DNA of 64,000 bases from an uncultured Lachnospiraceae bacterium (GTDB lineage Bacteria; Bacillota; Clostridia; Lachnospirales; Lachnospiraceae), in NCBI GenBank assembly GCA_947565425.1, contig CANOFW010000001.1, forward strand, positions 1 through 64,000, written 5' to 3'. Positions 46,318 through 55,829 of this stretch are shown one piece after another. Below the pieces are notes generated by a model, which searched no databases, was not told the DNA's origin, and saw nothing but the letters and a program-made list of their open reading frames with translations. The first letter of the stretch is position 1; each line of letters opens with the position of its first letter. The position numbers and the translations under genes are program-made.

Positions 46318-48177
46318 TTAATAACCACGAACTTTAATTTCATACCGTTCCATCCAGGCATTAACCTGTATCAAATAGGCAAGCATCTGCGGACCAGCCA
46401 TAAGCTGTCCGTACCAGGGCTTCCCATAATCAGAGGGCCGCGCCAGAAACGCCTCTACTTTATCCTTATTTAAAAACTGCAATACCGGAGCGCTGCCGTC
46501 CATCATCAACTGACGCATTCTGCCCTTGAGAAGATTCTCATAACGCGGGTCGTATGTCTTAGGATATGGAGATTTTCTGCGAAACAGCACTTCATCTGGC
46601 AAAACCCCTCTGCCAGACTGCCGGAGCAGATTCTTCACCACGCCGTCCTTCGCTTTCATCTCCCAGGACACGTTCCAGACGTATTGCACAATCCGTTTAT
46701 CTGCAAATGGCACCCTCGCTTCCAATCCACTGTACATGCTGGTGCGGTCCATGCGGTTTAACAAGGTTTGCATGAACCATCTAAGATTCAGCCAGGAAAT
46801 CTCTCGCCGCCTCGCCTCTTTGGAGCTATCTTCTGCACATTTTGGCGTCTCTGCTATAGACTTCTGATAACACTCTTTTACATACTCATCCATGCGCAAA
46901 AATTCCAAAAATTCATCTGCAAGCAGTTCTTTTCGTGGAAAAAGATCCATTGTCCACGGAAACGTATCTGCCTGAAAGCACTCTTCCTTATGAAACCAGG
47001 GGTAACCGCCAAAAATCTCATCCGCACATTCCCCAGTCAACGTCACCTTATGGCTTTTGCTCACCTGGGAGCAGAAATATAACATAGAAGAATCTACATC
47101 CGCCATTGCCGGTAAATCATGAGCCTTCACCGAATCAAACAGCATTTCTATCTGATGCTCATTGTCACATTCAAGAAAATGATGTTCGGAACCGATATAC
47201 GCCGCCATTTTCTCAACATACGGGCGGTCTTGCGAAGGTTGGAATGCATTTGCTTTAAAATTTTTCTGATTGTCAACAAAATCAAAGGAAAAGGTGGTAA
47301 GTCTTTTTCCCTGCTTTTTCAACTCCGCTGCACACACCGCGGACACCAAGCTGCTGTCCACACCACCGGATAAAAAGGTACAGATTGGCACATCCGACAC
47401 CATCTGCCTGCGTATGGAATCTTGCACCAACTCAGAAACAGTTTCGACTGTCCGTTTATAGCTGTCTGTATGCGGGTAGCTTTCCAGTCTCCAATACAGC
47501 TTACGCTGCAAAGCCCGCTTCTTTCCATACGTAATATATTCTCCCGGGCACACTTCCCGCATACCTCTGAACACGCCGCATCCTGCGCTTCTCGCTGGCC
47601 CAACGCCAAAAACCTCGTTCAAGCCCTCTCTGTCAAGTTCTGCCGTCACTGCTGGATGTGCGAGAATACCTTTCGGCTCCGAAGCAAAAATCAGCTCATG
47701 TTCTTTCTTCATATAAAATAAAGGCTTCACGCCCAAAGGATCGCGAAAAAGATACAACATATCCTCCCGCTCGTCTAAAATGGCAAAAGCAAAAATTCCG
47801 TTCAGTTTTGAGGCAATTTCCACTCCATACTCCATAAATCCAAGTAAAATCACTTCTGTGTCACAGGATGTCTCAAAACACCATCCTTTGTCTTTTAATT
47901 CTCCACGCAGTTCTTTGGCATTATACAATTCTCCATTGTATGCAATGGCGCAGACACGCTCCCCTTGTCTGCGTATCATTGGTTGGTGTCCTCCTGACAA
48001 ATCAATAATGGAAAGGCGGCTGTGTGACAATCCGCACTGTCCACTTAGATAAACGCCCGCATCGTCCGGTCCCCTACGGCTCAATTCTTCGTGCATAGCA
48101 ACAAGGATGGAGCGGTAATACGTCCCATCCTTTCCATAATCCTTTTCTCTATGATAAAACCCTGCGATTCCGCACAT
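46318..48177 (-). CDS. asnB: Asparagine synthase (glutamine-hydrolysing)
   Basis: A 619-residue AsnB. The Ntn glutaminase domain begins MCGIAGF with the nucleophile Cys-2 and includes RLSIIDLSGGHQPM and AYNGELYNAKELR. The synthetase domain has the PP-loop FLSGGVDSSLVSAVCA near residue 270 and later TGECADEIFGGYPWF. It makes asparagine from aspartate, glutamine and ATP. It stands alone on the minus strand. Confidence 0.95.
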   Translation of the reverse strand: MCGIAGFYHREKDYGKDGTYYRSILVAMHEELSRRGPDDAGVYLSGQCGLSHSRLSIIDLSGGHQPMIRRQGERVCAIAYNGELYNAKELRGELKDKGWCFETSCDTEVILLGFMEYGVEIASKLNGIFAFAILDEREDMLYLFRDPLGVKPLFYMKKEHELIFASEPKGILAHPAVTAELDREGLNEVFGVGPARSAGCGVFRGMREVCPGEYITYGKKRALQRKLYWRLESYPHTDSYKRTVETVSELVQDSIRRQMVSDVPICTFLSGGVDSSLVSAVCAAELKKQGKRLTTFSFDFVDNQKNFKANAFQPSQDRPYVEKMAAYIGSEHHFLECDNEHQIEMLFDSVKAHDLPAMADVDSSMLYFCSQVSKSHKVTLTGECADEIFGGYPWFHKEECFQADTFPWTMDLFPRKELLADEFLEFLRMDEYVKECYQKSIAETPKCAEDSSKEARRREISWLNLRWFMQTLLNRMDRTSMYSGLEARVPFADKRIVQYVWNVSWEMKAKDGVVKNLLRQSGRGVLPDEVLFRRKSPYPKTYDPRYENLLKGRMRQLMMDGSAPVLQFLNKDKVEAFLARPSDYGKPWYGQLMAGPQMLAYLIQVNAWMERYEIKVRGY

Positions 48178-48253
48178 ATCATCTGCTCCTTTTTGGCATT
48201 TATTCCATTATATCGCCAAATAGCAAAAAATATGTGGATTCTCTGGAAACTTC

Positions 48254-48598
48254 TTATTTATACTTATTGATAACCTCAAGAATCTGTGCCTGCACGGGAA
48301 GAACATCTATGAGGATTTTTCTTGCCTCCTCTGGATTGCCCTGGCGCAGCAAATCCACAATGTCTGTATATGCCTTGTAAAGCGGCGTCAAAGATAAATT
48401 ACCAGTCGCTCCCTTAATGGCATGTGCGCTCTCAATCACTCCTTGATAATCATTGGCGTCAAATTCCGGATCCACTGTTGTCGCCTCTAACATGGATTGG
48501 ATACGCCCCAGCATTTTCTTATAAAATGCTTCGTTGCCCCCCAGTCGTTTCAATGCTTCATCAACATCTACACCTAAGCTTTTTAATTCTTCTAACAT
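48254..48598 (-). CDS. Stand-alone HPt (histidine phosphotransfer) protein
   Basis: A 114-residue four-helix HPt domain. The phosphorylated histidine is His-59 in ESAHAIKGATGNLSL, the standard HPt motif HxxKG. It has no attached kinase or receiver domain, so it is a shuttle between a hybrid kinase and a receiver encoded elsewhere; none is adjacent. AAGGAAAAGG precedes the ATG. Confidence 0.9.
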   Translation of the reverse strand: MLEELKSLGVDVDEALKRLGGNEAFYKKMLGRIQSMLEATTVDPEFDANDYQGVIESAHAIKGATGNLSLTPLYKAYTDIVDLLRQGNPEEARKILIDVLPVQAQILEVINKYK

Positions 48599-48641
48599 TA
48601 TAACCTTTTCCTTTCATTGATATATATTTTGAGCGTCAAGC

Positions 48642-49334
48642 TCAAATCTCTCTGTATCTTCTCTTCTCACGATACTGTCCTTCGTAAACATCCCGTCTGC
48701 CAAATTGCCATTCTCTTGCATATACAAGTGTATACATGACAAGCGCCATCACACACCCTGTAACCACGTCAAATACAGAATGCTGTTTCAAGAACATAGT
48801 AGAAGCAATAATCGTGCACATTAAAACGAAGGATATCCTTCTAATCCATTTCTTCTCTTTCAACTTCTCGCTGTGCATAACCGCCAAATGTACGCCAAGG
48901 GAATTATACACATGAATGCTCGGAAACAGATTGGTAGGCGTATCAATCATATAAAGCCCTTTAACCATAGAAATAAAAATATTATCTCTCTCAAACACCC
49001 GCGGTCTGAGGTAATGTCCATTGGGATATACCGTTGATATGACGAGAAAGACCGTCATGCCTACAAACAAAAACGTACAGATTTTATAAAAGTCCTGCAC
49101 ATCCTTAAAAAAGAACCACGCAATCGCTAATGCCACATATCCGAACCACAGCAAATAGGGGATAATAAATATCTCTATAAACGGAATATAATCATCCGCC
49201 GCCATATGTACGATATGGAAACGCCTGGTCACCGTACGTTCTACATAGACAAACCATATCTGATAAATCACCAGATATAATAAAATCCATCCATGCCGGT
49301 AACGATAAAGAAGCTCTTTTACTTTGTCTCTCAT
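48642..49334 (-). CDS. PAP2-family membrane phosphatase
   Basis: A 230-residue integral membrane protein with about six transmembrane helices. PAP2 phosphatase motifs are visible as PSIHVYNSLGVH (motif 2, near 140) and LKQHSVFDVVTG (motif 3, near 188), giving the catalytic histidines. Motif 1 is weak. The family removes phosphate from lipids such as phosphatidic acid or undecaprenyl pyrophosphate; the substrate here is not certain. The ATG at 49334 follows AAAGGTGGTCAGC, in preference to a GTG three codons upstream. Confidence 0.85.
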   Translation of the reverse strand: MRDKVKELLYRYRHGWILLYLVIYQIWFVYVERTVTRRFHIVHMAADDYIPFIEIFIIPYLLWFGYVALAIAWFFFKDVQDFYKICTFLFVGMTVFLVISTVYPNGHYLRPRVFERDNIFISMVKGLYMIDTPTNLFPSIHVYNSLGVHLAVMHSEKLKEKKWIRRISFVLMCTIIASTMFLKQHSVFDVVTGCVMALVMYTLVYAREWQFGRRDVYEGQYREKRRYREI

Positions 49335-49514
49335 GCTGACCACCTTTAACTTTGATTACCGTATCTAGTACTTTACTTTTCGTTTATACACGAAATACGG
49401 TCTTTCACCTTATTCTGCACATTATCAAACTGCATTATAGCACAAGACTTCATAAGAGACAACAAAAATTAGCTTACTTTAAGATTTTTTTAATAACTCA
49501 GCATTTCTTTTCCA

Positions 49515-49543
49515 TTTACAATACCAAAAACTCGAGGTATAAT
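49515..49543 (+). promoter_or_regulatory. Sigma-A promoter for the recombinase gene
   Basis: TTTACA (49515-49520), 17-base spacer, TATAAT (49538-49543), about 64 bases before the start. The rest of 49335-49514 is AT-rich with nothing recognisable. Confidence 0.75.
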
Positions 49544-49606
49544 GATAACCAAAATTATGCATTGCAGACATTTTTAAGGATATAAATTTTCAAAGGAGAC
49601 GCACAA

Positions 49607-50671
49607 ATGGATTATGTAGAACAAATCAACTTAGAAAACAAACGGAAACTGCAAGCATTACTAAAGGAACTCCCTAAGTTTTGCAGCGATTTTTTCCGTT
49701 ATCTAGATACGCGAAACACCTCATCACGAACAAGGTTGTCATACGCATACGACATGCGCCTTTTTTTTGAATTTATCCGTGAGAACAACCCTGTCTATGG
49801 AAAAATGGCGATGCACGACATTCCATTAACTGTACTCGATGAGATGACGCCGGTAGATATTGAAGAATACCTCGCCTATCTCTCCTACTATGAAAAAGAA
49901 TCGGGACAGGCTGTAACCAACGGTGAAAAGGGAAAATCCCGCAAGCTTTCCGCTGTGCGCACGATGTATAATTACTATTTTAAAAAAGAGTTTATCAAGA
50001 CCAACGCGCCTTCCATGATTGAAACGCCCAAGAAACACAAGGAAAATATCATTCGCCTGGACAAGGACGAGGTGGCAGAATTAATTGCCGCTGTGGAAAC
50101 TGGCAGCTCTCTGACCCCAAGACAGCTTGCAGCACACCAAAAGACCAAATACCGGGACATTGCTATCCTCACATTGCTTTTAGGCACCGGCATCCGTGTA
50201 TCGGAATGCGTAGGGCTCGACCTTACTGACGTTAGCTTTAAAACTAATGGCATGCGTGTCGTACGCAAAGGTGGAAATGAATCTACCGTGTATTTTGGCG
50301 AGGAGGTTGCCGATGCGCTTTTGGACTATCTGGAAATAGAACGCCCCCGCTTATCAGAAAAAGCGCTTCCCGAACAAGAAAACGCTCTCTTTCTCTCTTT
50401 AAAATACAGTCGTCTTACAACGCGCGCTGTTGAAAAACTAGTCAAAAAATATACGCAGGCTGCAAATATTAACAAGAAAATTACGCCGCATAAACTGCGC
50501 AGCACTTATGGAACGAACCTCTACAAAGAGACCGGGGATATCTATCTGGTCGCCGACGCCCTGGGGCATAAAAGTGTAGAGACTACGCGCCAACACTACG
50601 CAGCTATTGATGATGAACGCAGAAAACTTGCCGGCAAATTCTCCGGAAGTATTTTCCACGAGGACGAATGA
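49607..50671 (+). CDS. Tyrosine recombinase, XerS-like
   Basis: A 354-residue site-specific recombinase. Catalytic residues are visible: Arg in LGTGIRVSECVGLDL (near 205), Lys in RKGGNE, His and Arg in TPHKLRSTYGTNLY (near 303), His in ALGHKSVETTRQHY (near 327) and the nucleophile Tyr in that same segment. The N-terminal domain is longer than in XerC/XerD and includes MHDIPLTVLDEMTPVDIEEY, close to the wording of streptococcal XerS, a single recombinase that resolves chromosome dimers at dif-SL. No phage or integron genes surround it, so a housekeeping role is likelier than a mobile-element one. RBS CAAAGGAGACGCACA. Confidence 0.88.
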   Translation: MDYVEQINLENKRKLQALLKELPKFCSDFFRYLDTRNTSSRTRLSYAYDMRLFFEFIRENNPVYGKMAMHDIPLTVLDEMTPVDIEEYLAYLSYYEKESGQAVTNGEKGKSRKLSAVRTMYNYYFKKEFIKTNAPSMIETPKKHKENIIRLDKDEVAELIAAVETGSSLTPRQLAAHQKTKYRDIAILTLLLGTGIRVSECVGLDLTDVSFKTNGMRVVRKGGNESTVYFGEEVADALLDYLEIERPRLSEKALPEQENALFLSLKYSRLTTRAVEKLVKKYTQAANINKKITPHKLRSTYGTNLYKETGDIYLVADALGHKSVETTRQHYAAIDDERRKLAGKFSGSIFHEDE

Positions 50672-50728
50672 TGCACATCATTCTTTTCCGCCTGTTCCTT
50701 CTGGCAACGCACATTGTTTCTGTTTTTT

Positions 50729-51565
50729 CTAGAATTTTCCGCTCCCGCCGCCGTGCGTATTGCCGGAAGATGACGTATGCGTGCTTGAACCCCCAGAACT
50801 GTCTGAGGAACTGTTTTCTTTTGGTTTTTCCGTGCGGGTAACATCTTTATAAAGGAACAGTTCATGTTCTCTTGTAAGACACAGGCTGTCTTTTTTCATA
50901 TAGCTATCTGCCGTAGACTGGCTGTAAACCGAGTGCAGTCCAAGCCTCATAATTCCCGTAACAATCAACGATATCACAAATCCTGCGATTACAGCAATCA
51001 TAAGAGCGCCCACAGGAGAAAACGGCTCCGTCGGGATATTATCGACATCATACGGTTCACCTGTCTTTGCCTGTGTTATGTAGTCATCGCACTGCTCAGC
51101 GAATATACGAAACGCTTGCGCATATTCTCCGTCACTCAGATAATGCAGAAATTCTTCCGACATATATTCCCTTCCTGCGTCAGTGAGGGCTTCTATTCCA
51201 TAACCTGATGTCGATATACACCAATCCCTTTCTTCCATACTAATCAGGAACAGAATTCCATCATGTTCTGTACCAAAGCCATAACCATTATAATCAAAAA
51301 AATCATCTGCATACTCTACGACAGACGCGCCTTCCAAAGAATCAATCGTAACTACTACAAGATCAACTTGCTGTCGCTCACTGATTTCGTCCAGTTGAAC
51401 TGATAATTCCGCCTCTTCACTGTCTGAAAGCAACCCAGCCCAATCTACCATCCGCATTATATCGTCAGCAGCATCCATGGTAACTGCCAACGCTGTGGAA
51501 ATGGCAAAAGTAAAACTCAAAAACAGGATTAAAAACACCGAACACATTTTATTATGATTTTTCAT
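50729..51565 (-). CDS. TPM-domain membrane protein with glycine/serine-rich tail
   Basis: A 278-residue YgcG/TPM-domain protein. It has a signal-like helix (MKNHNKMCSVFLILFLSFTF), then the TPM domain (VDWAGLLSDSEEAELSVQLD, VDLVVVTIDSL, DGILFLISMEERDWCIST) at about 38-160, and a transmembrane helix near 185-205. A Ser/Gly-rich tail ends HTSSSGNTHGGGSGKF. Plant and bacterial relatives have weak phosphatase or unknown activity. It clusters with the broken zinc-ribbon gene and a TM2 gene, a combination often seen in clostridia. Confidence 0.87.
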   Translation of the reverse strand: MKNHNKMCSVFLILFLSFTFAISTALAVTMDAADDIMRMVDWAGLLSDSEEAELSVQLDEISERQQVDLVVVTIDSLEGASVVEYADDFFDYNGYGFGTEHDGILFLISMEERDWCISTSGYGIEALTDAGREYMSEEFLHYLSDGEYAQAFRIFAEQCDDYITQAKTGEPYDVDNIPTEPFSPVGALMIAVIAGFVISLIVTGIMRLGLHSVYSQSTADSYMKKDSLCLTREHELFLYKDVTRTEKPKENSSSDSSGGSSTHTSSSGNTHGGGSGKF

Positions 51566-51577
51566 TGTCTTCCCCCT

Positions 51578-52650
51578 TTATAGTATACTAATTAGAAAAA
51601 GAATGGCATATATTGCTGCACCGATAACACCTGTCAACCCAAACAGCCATTTTCTGTATGCACTTTTATCTAAGGGAAGATTCCCTACCATTTTGCCGCT
51701 TTGCCCGTTCATAGCAAAAAGATACGGTTGTCCATTCCATGTAGTATTAAGAATCCATACAGGGAAAAGGGTATACTTTACTTTACTATTATTTAAACGA
51801 ATACTTCCTGCTTCCCGTGTAACCGTCGTATATCCCCTCACCGTTTCCGCGAAAGCTTGTCTAATGCGTTCGTTCGCACGCATGGCGCTCTGTGCGGCAT
51901 CTACATCATATTTGTCTGCCAGATACCCTGCCAAATATGCCGTCTGAAAATTAACTGCCGTTGAGAAGTCAAAAGGTTCGAGCGATTCCATCAAATCATC
52001 CGCCATTTTCTCAGAGCCGTCAACAGGAACATTCTTAAATTCAAGATTTCCGCTTCTACACACGGTAAAATAGCTTGTTTCCGTATAATCATATTCGCTA
52101 TCACTCCATCTTCGGACTTTAGTGCCTTATAGCGCATATCCGTACAAGCGTCAGCATCAAACAGCCAAAATGGAACATACACACCTTTCACTTCGTCAAT
52201 GTGATTTTCATTCTTAAATACTTTGGGCAGCAGGGCTTTTCCTTGGTAGTGCTTCTTTAATGCCTCTTTTGCCGCCCTCTTGTCTAACTTGAACGGAATC
52301 ACATAATCCGGCATCAGAGAATCGGAAAACTGATCCATTATGACTACCGGATTTCCACAAAATGGACATGACGCAGCAGCTGTATTCTCGTCACCGACGA
52401 TTTCACCGCCGCAGGATTTGCAAATATAGGAGCGAAGCCCTTGTGTCTCACCAACCTGCCATTCATCCCCTGCATTTGTTTCCCACCTCATGTCAGCGTC
52501 CTGTTCATTTCTCAGTTCATTATCATAACCAACCAGTGTTTCCATCTCAAATTCCGTACCACAATATGGGCATTTCATTTTCTGTATCGTACTGTCAAAG
52601 GTAATCGCACCTTGGCAACACGGACATTTATATTCCTGTATAGCTGCCAT
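51578..52650 (-). pseudogene. Zinc-ribbon protein gene broken by a one-base deletion
   Basis: The first half (52650 to about 52118) encodes a TFIIB-type zinc ribbon pair: CPCCQ...CPYCG and CKSCG...CPFCG, then VIPFKLDKRAAKEALKKHY and VKGVYVPFWLFDADA. After DMRYKALK the frame is lost. In the next frame VRRWSDSEYDYTETSYFTV continues directly into CRSGNLEFKNVPVDGSEKMA and on to a C-terminal transmembrane helix (stop at 51578). A single G missing near 52117 would restore one protein of about 355 residues. Two open pieces remain (51991-52650 and 51578-52063). Either real decay or a sequencing error. Confidence 0.9.
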
Positions 52651-52686
52651 CCAACTTCTCCTCTCTTCCCTAAAATTTATACAAAC

Positions 52687-52736
52687 GGGGGTGTCGCACT
52701 AACATAACTTGTAATTTATGTTAGTACGACACCCCC
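52687..52736. repeat. Minimal palindromic copy of the GGGGGTGTCGCAC element
   Basis: GGGGGTGTCGCACTAACATA(A) (52687-52707) pairs with its complement (52716-52736) over 21 bases with one mismatch and an 8-base loop. No T-run flanks it on either side, so it is not a typical terminator. It sits between the TM2 gene and the zinc-ribbon gene. Confidence 0.85.
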
Positions 52737-52773
52737 ATCCATTCTTTTTATCTGTCACACAAGATGATCAGAA

Positions 52774-52971
52774 TCACTCTGCCCATACATTACCGTTCTT
52801 ATCGGTAAAGCTTCCGGTACAAATTTTAACCAAATCAATCAGCCAACCAATTCCCATGCAGCCAGCCGTCAGCAGCCAGATAACTCCAGTACCTGTCTTT
52901 CCCGCCATAAACCTATGTACGCCAAGCCCTCCAAGAAACACTGTAATCAATATCGCTTTTGTCTTCGTCAT
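52774..52971 (-). CDS. TM2-domain membrane protein
   Basis: A 65-residue protein with two transmembrane helices joined by a short turn: [20 protein letters not shown] and [20 protein letters not shown], the TM2 pattern with the conserved GxxGxHRF and DL. Function unknown; often encoded with zinc-ribbon and TPM proteins. Confidence 0.88.
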   Translation of the reverse strand: MTKTKAILITVFLGGLGVHRFMAGKTGTGVIWLLTAGCMGIGWLIDLVKICTGSFTDKNGNVWAE

Positions 52972-53048
52972 GGTATCAATCCTCTACTTTCTTTTTTCTT
53001 TCCATTTGCTTTCATGACGTTTTTGGGTTCAATTCTTCAATCTTTTTT

Positions 53049-54872
53049 CTATTTTCGTATAAAAAAGTTATGCAAAGCATCCATGACTTTTGCACCTGCC
53101 ACTCTCTGTAAAATGATCGTGCCTACAAAGAGCAAAATGGCAACGCCTGCAATTACCAGAAAAAGCATTTTACTACCCTTAGCGCTTGTATCGTTGTCAA
53201 TTCGTATCGGCAGAACTGTTGGTACATTTTCCTCCTCATAATTCAGAGTTGACATTTCTTCTCTGGAAGCTGCCAGTGTTTCAGGAGCACGATTGGACGA
53301 TTCATCTTCCATTTTCATTTCTGTTTCAACATCAGCTTCTGTCACAGACCTGACCGCCGCCTCATACTGTGTGGAAGCAGCGCTCTTTTGTTTTCTGGAA
53401 AATTGCATAGGAATTTCAGAGCTATTATTCTCCAATACTTCATGTTCCTCTATTTCTGCTTTCATGACAGGAAAGTCCTTCTTTCGCGGATTTTTCGCTT
53501 CTGGCAGTTCGCCCTCTGATTGTTTGGACAGTTCGGACGTTGATACATCCTCTGATTTTTGCGACAGTCCCGGACGCTGGCCTCCTTCTGTGCTGTCATT
53601 CTTATCGTCTGAGCCTGCATTGCCCTCGTTCCCACCGCTGCCTTTTATTTCCGGTAAGTGAGGCTGTAATTCGTATGTCTCCGGCCACGCAAGGACAAGC
53701 TGCCTGCCATCATATACGCCGCCTTCTATTTTAAATCCCACAAAAAAGGGCGTTGGCTCTTCTTTCGCATCTCGCGCTTTTCTATAAGATAAATATGGCT
53801 CCTGCTCCATTCCTAAAACAAGCCCAAAATCACTGTTTGCCGTGGAAGGCTGTGTATCGACTGCATCAAGCAGAGAAATTCCAGTAATCTCCGTCCATTC
53901 TGACTCTCCCTTCGCAAGGGTATATGCACGAATTGAAGTTGCGCCTGTAGGCTTTAATTGAAATGCCATCTCCAATCCATCATTTGTTTCTGACAACACC
54001 CCGTTAGGCTGATCCGCTTTCCCAACAACATTCAAGATAAGCCGAACTTCATCCGTAGAGGCAAAGCGATTCAAGTTTAACGGTTTATTGGTCTTGTATA
54101 TGCCCGTCGGAGTACTTAGAACGATGCCGGCAGGAACCACAATCTCCTCCGCCGCATCCAGGACTTTCACACGCTCGCCTGCTGTTAGCTGAGGCAGATA
54201 CAACGGCTTCCACTTGACGGGACATTCAACGATATCATCCCCCAGATACTCCATCCCTTTCTCTATCTGAATTTGCACTGGAAGCGTATCAGGCAGTAAT
54301 GCGGATATCTCCTCAGTCGTGGCATCCTCGCTTACCGTAATCTGGTATCTGCCATAATGTTGAAGCTTAGGTGGACGCCCTTCCTTGACAAACACACAAG
54401 GCGCAAATTTTGCAGACACATCAAACTCCTCTTGTACCGTCTGCAATTCCCCCCGTTCAATGATTGCCGCCTGCGTTTCATATGTAATCCCGCCCTCCCT
54501 GACAATACGCAACTTTATGTAAAATCGCTTCAATTCTTTCGCAATATAACTTTTCAAGGGCTCATCGCTGAAATAAAGGCATCTCTGATTCTGCAAAGCT
54601 GCCAGATTGCTTTCATCCTCAGAACCGAGCCATTGCAAATTCCATTCTACTCCACAGTCACGGTATGTTTCCCCGTCTGTCGAGCACATCGGCTGAACAA
54701 GAACGATATCATCTGCAAAGTCTTTCAATACACCCTTCACGCTCCATCCTTGTGGAGAATATTCTAAATAAGCTTCAAACATCGGCTCTGCCTTCACAGT
54801 AAGCCTTACAAACAAGCCTGTTATCATGCACAGTACTATGAAAACGATCCCCAACTTCCTATATATTTTCAT
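53049..54872 (-). CDS. Membrane-anchored surface protein of unknown function
   Basis: A 607-residue protein with signal peptide MKIYRKLGIVFIVLCMITGL, a long external region and one C-terminal transmembrane helix (MLFLVIAGVAILLFVGTIIL, about 563-582) followed by a short basic tail. There is no LPxTG. The external part is beta-rich to about residue 400, then a disordered Ser/Glu/Lys-rich stretch (about 410-550, with repeated S-E-x-S patterns). The start at 54872 follows GGATGGAGGAATTGG; the frame extends 7 codons upstream. It is divergent from the LytTR regulator, and a candidate LytTR site lies between them. Confidence 0.82.
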   Translation of the reverse strand: MKIYRKLGIVFIVLCMITGLFVRLTVKAEPMFEAYLEYSPQGWSVKGVLKDFADDIVLVQPMCSTDGETYRDCGVEWNLQWLGSEDESNLAALQNQRCLYFSDEPLKSYIAKELKRFYIKLRIVREGGITYETQAAIIERGELQTVQEEFDVSAKFAPCVFVKEGRPPKLQHYGRYQITVSEDATTEEISALLPDTLPVQIQIEKGMEYLGDDIVECPVKWKPLYLPQLTAGERVKVLDAAEEIVVPAGIVLSTPTGIYKTNKPLNLNRFASTDEVRLILNVVGKADQPNGVLSETNDGLEMAFQLKPTGATSIRAYTLAKGESEWTEITGISLLDAVDTQPSTANSDFGLVLGMEQEPYLSYRKARDAKEEPTPFFVGFKIEGGVYDGRQLVLAWPETYELQPHLPEIKGSGGNEGNAGSDDKNDSTEGGQRPGLSQKSEDVSTSELSKQSEGELPEAKNPRKKDFPVMKAEIEEHEVLENNSSEIPMQFSRKQKSAASTQYEAAVRSVTEADVETEMKMEDESSNRAPETLAASREEMSTLNYEEENVPTVLPIRIDNDTSAKGSKMLFLVIAGVAILLFVGTIILQRVAGAKVMDALHNFFIRK

Positions 54873-54910
54873 CCAATTCCTCCATCCGTACACTTACCAT
54901 TCACGCGCTT

Positions 54911-54941
54911 TCAGTTACATTTCGCGCCGCTGACAGTTTTA
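54911..54941 (+). promoter_or_regulatory. Candidate LytTR binding site (paired repeats)
   Basis: TCAGTTACA (from 54911) and ACAGTTTTA (from 54933) are direct repeats with start-to-start spacing of 22 bases. LytTR regulators of the AgrA type bind two 9-base repeats about 12-13 bases apart, centred on a GTT core. The last two bases of each repeat do not fit the consensus, so this is a weak prediction. Confidence 0.35.
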
Positions 54942-55091
54942 ACGCCGCTTTATATGTTATATTGATTGTGCGACTTATGCTTTTTACATTATAGGAACTA
55001 TTTTCTTACCATGTCAAGCATTGTTCCCAAATTCCCAATAGCAACTATCCTAGCCGCACAATCATAAAACTCGAAGAAAGGAAAGAAATAA

Positions 55092-55829
55092 ATGATAAAA
55101 ATAGCGTTTTGTGACGATAATCAATCCACGCTAAATGAACTCCATATTCTGCTTGACCAATATCGTATCGAACAAAACAGAAATATTACATATACAGCTT
55201 TTCAAAGTCCTCTGGAATTGCTTGCTGAAATTGAAAAAGGCATACGATTTGACGTATTATTTTTAGATATTATCATGCCAGGTGAAAATGGAATCAGTGC
55301 GGCGAGAGAAATCCGCCAGTATGACAACGCTATAAAAATAATTTTTTTAACATCATCCTCTGAATTTGCAGTACAGTCTTACACAGTTGACGCATACTTC
55401 TATCAGTTAAAACCAATAGGTAAAGAAAGCTTTTTCAGACTTATGGATTCCGTTATTGATGACTGTAAAAAATCACAGTATCGCAGCCTGATCCTGCGAT
55501 GTAAGAGGGGTATCTCGCAAATTAATTTGGACAAGCTGGAATATTGTGAGGTTATTGGGCACACTTTATTGTTTCATATGGAAAACCACACTGTTATGGA
55601 ATGCTCTGGCAGCATGGACGATTTGTGCAATGAATTGATACAATATGAAAACTTCTTGCGGCCGCACCGCTCCTTTTTAATTAATATGGAGTATATCCGC
55701 AATATTTCCTATAAAGCAATTACAATGGACAGCCTTACAAAAATCCCTATTCCTCACGGAAAATGTTCCGAAATCAAAAACATTTACCTAGAATACGTAT
55801 TCAACAGAAAGCAGGTCTTTGTATCATGA
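55092..55829 (+). CDS. LytTR-family response regulator (AgrA type)
   Basis: A 245-residue regulator with a receiver domain (phospho-acceptor Asp-59 in VLFLDIIMPGENG, and acidic pair CDD near residue 8) and a C-terminal LytTR DNA-binding domain (YENFLRPHRSFLINMEYIRN). It overlaps the following GHKL kinase by the four bases ATGA, so they were a coupled pair. Ribosome site GAAAGGAAAGAAATA. Because its kinase partner is damaged, phosphorylation may now depend on another kinase. Confidence 0.93.
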   Translation: MIKIAFCDDNQSTLNELHILLDQYRIEQNRNITYTAFQSPLELLAEIEKGIRFDVLFLDIIMPGENGISAAREIRQYDNAIKIIFLTSSSEFAVQSYTVDAYFYQLKPIGKESFFRLMDSVIDDCKKSQYRSLILRCKRGISQINLDKLEYCEVIGHTLLFHMENHTVMECSGSMDDLCNELIQYENFLRPHRSFLINMEYIRNISYKAITMDSLTKIPIPHGKCSEIKNIYLEYVFNRKQVFVS

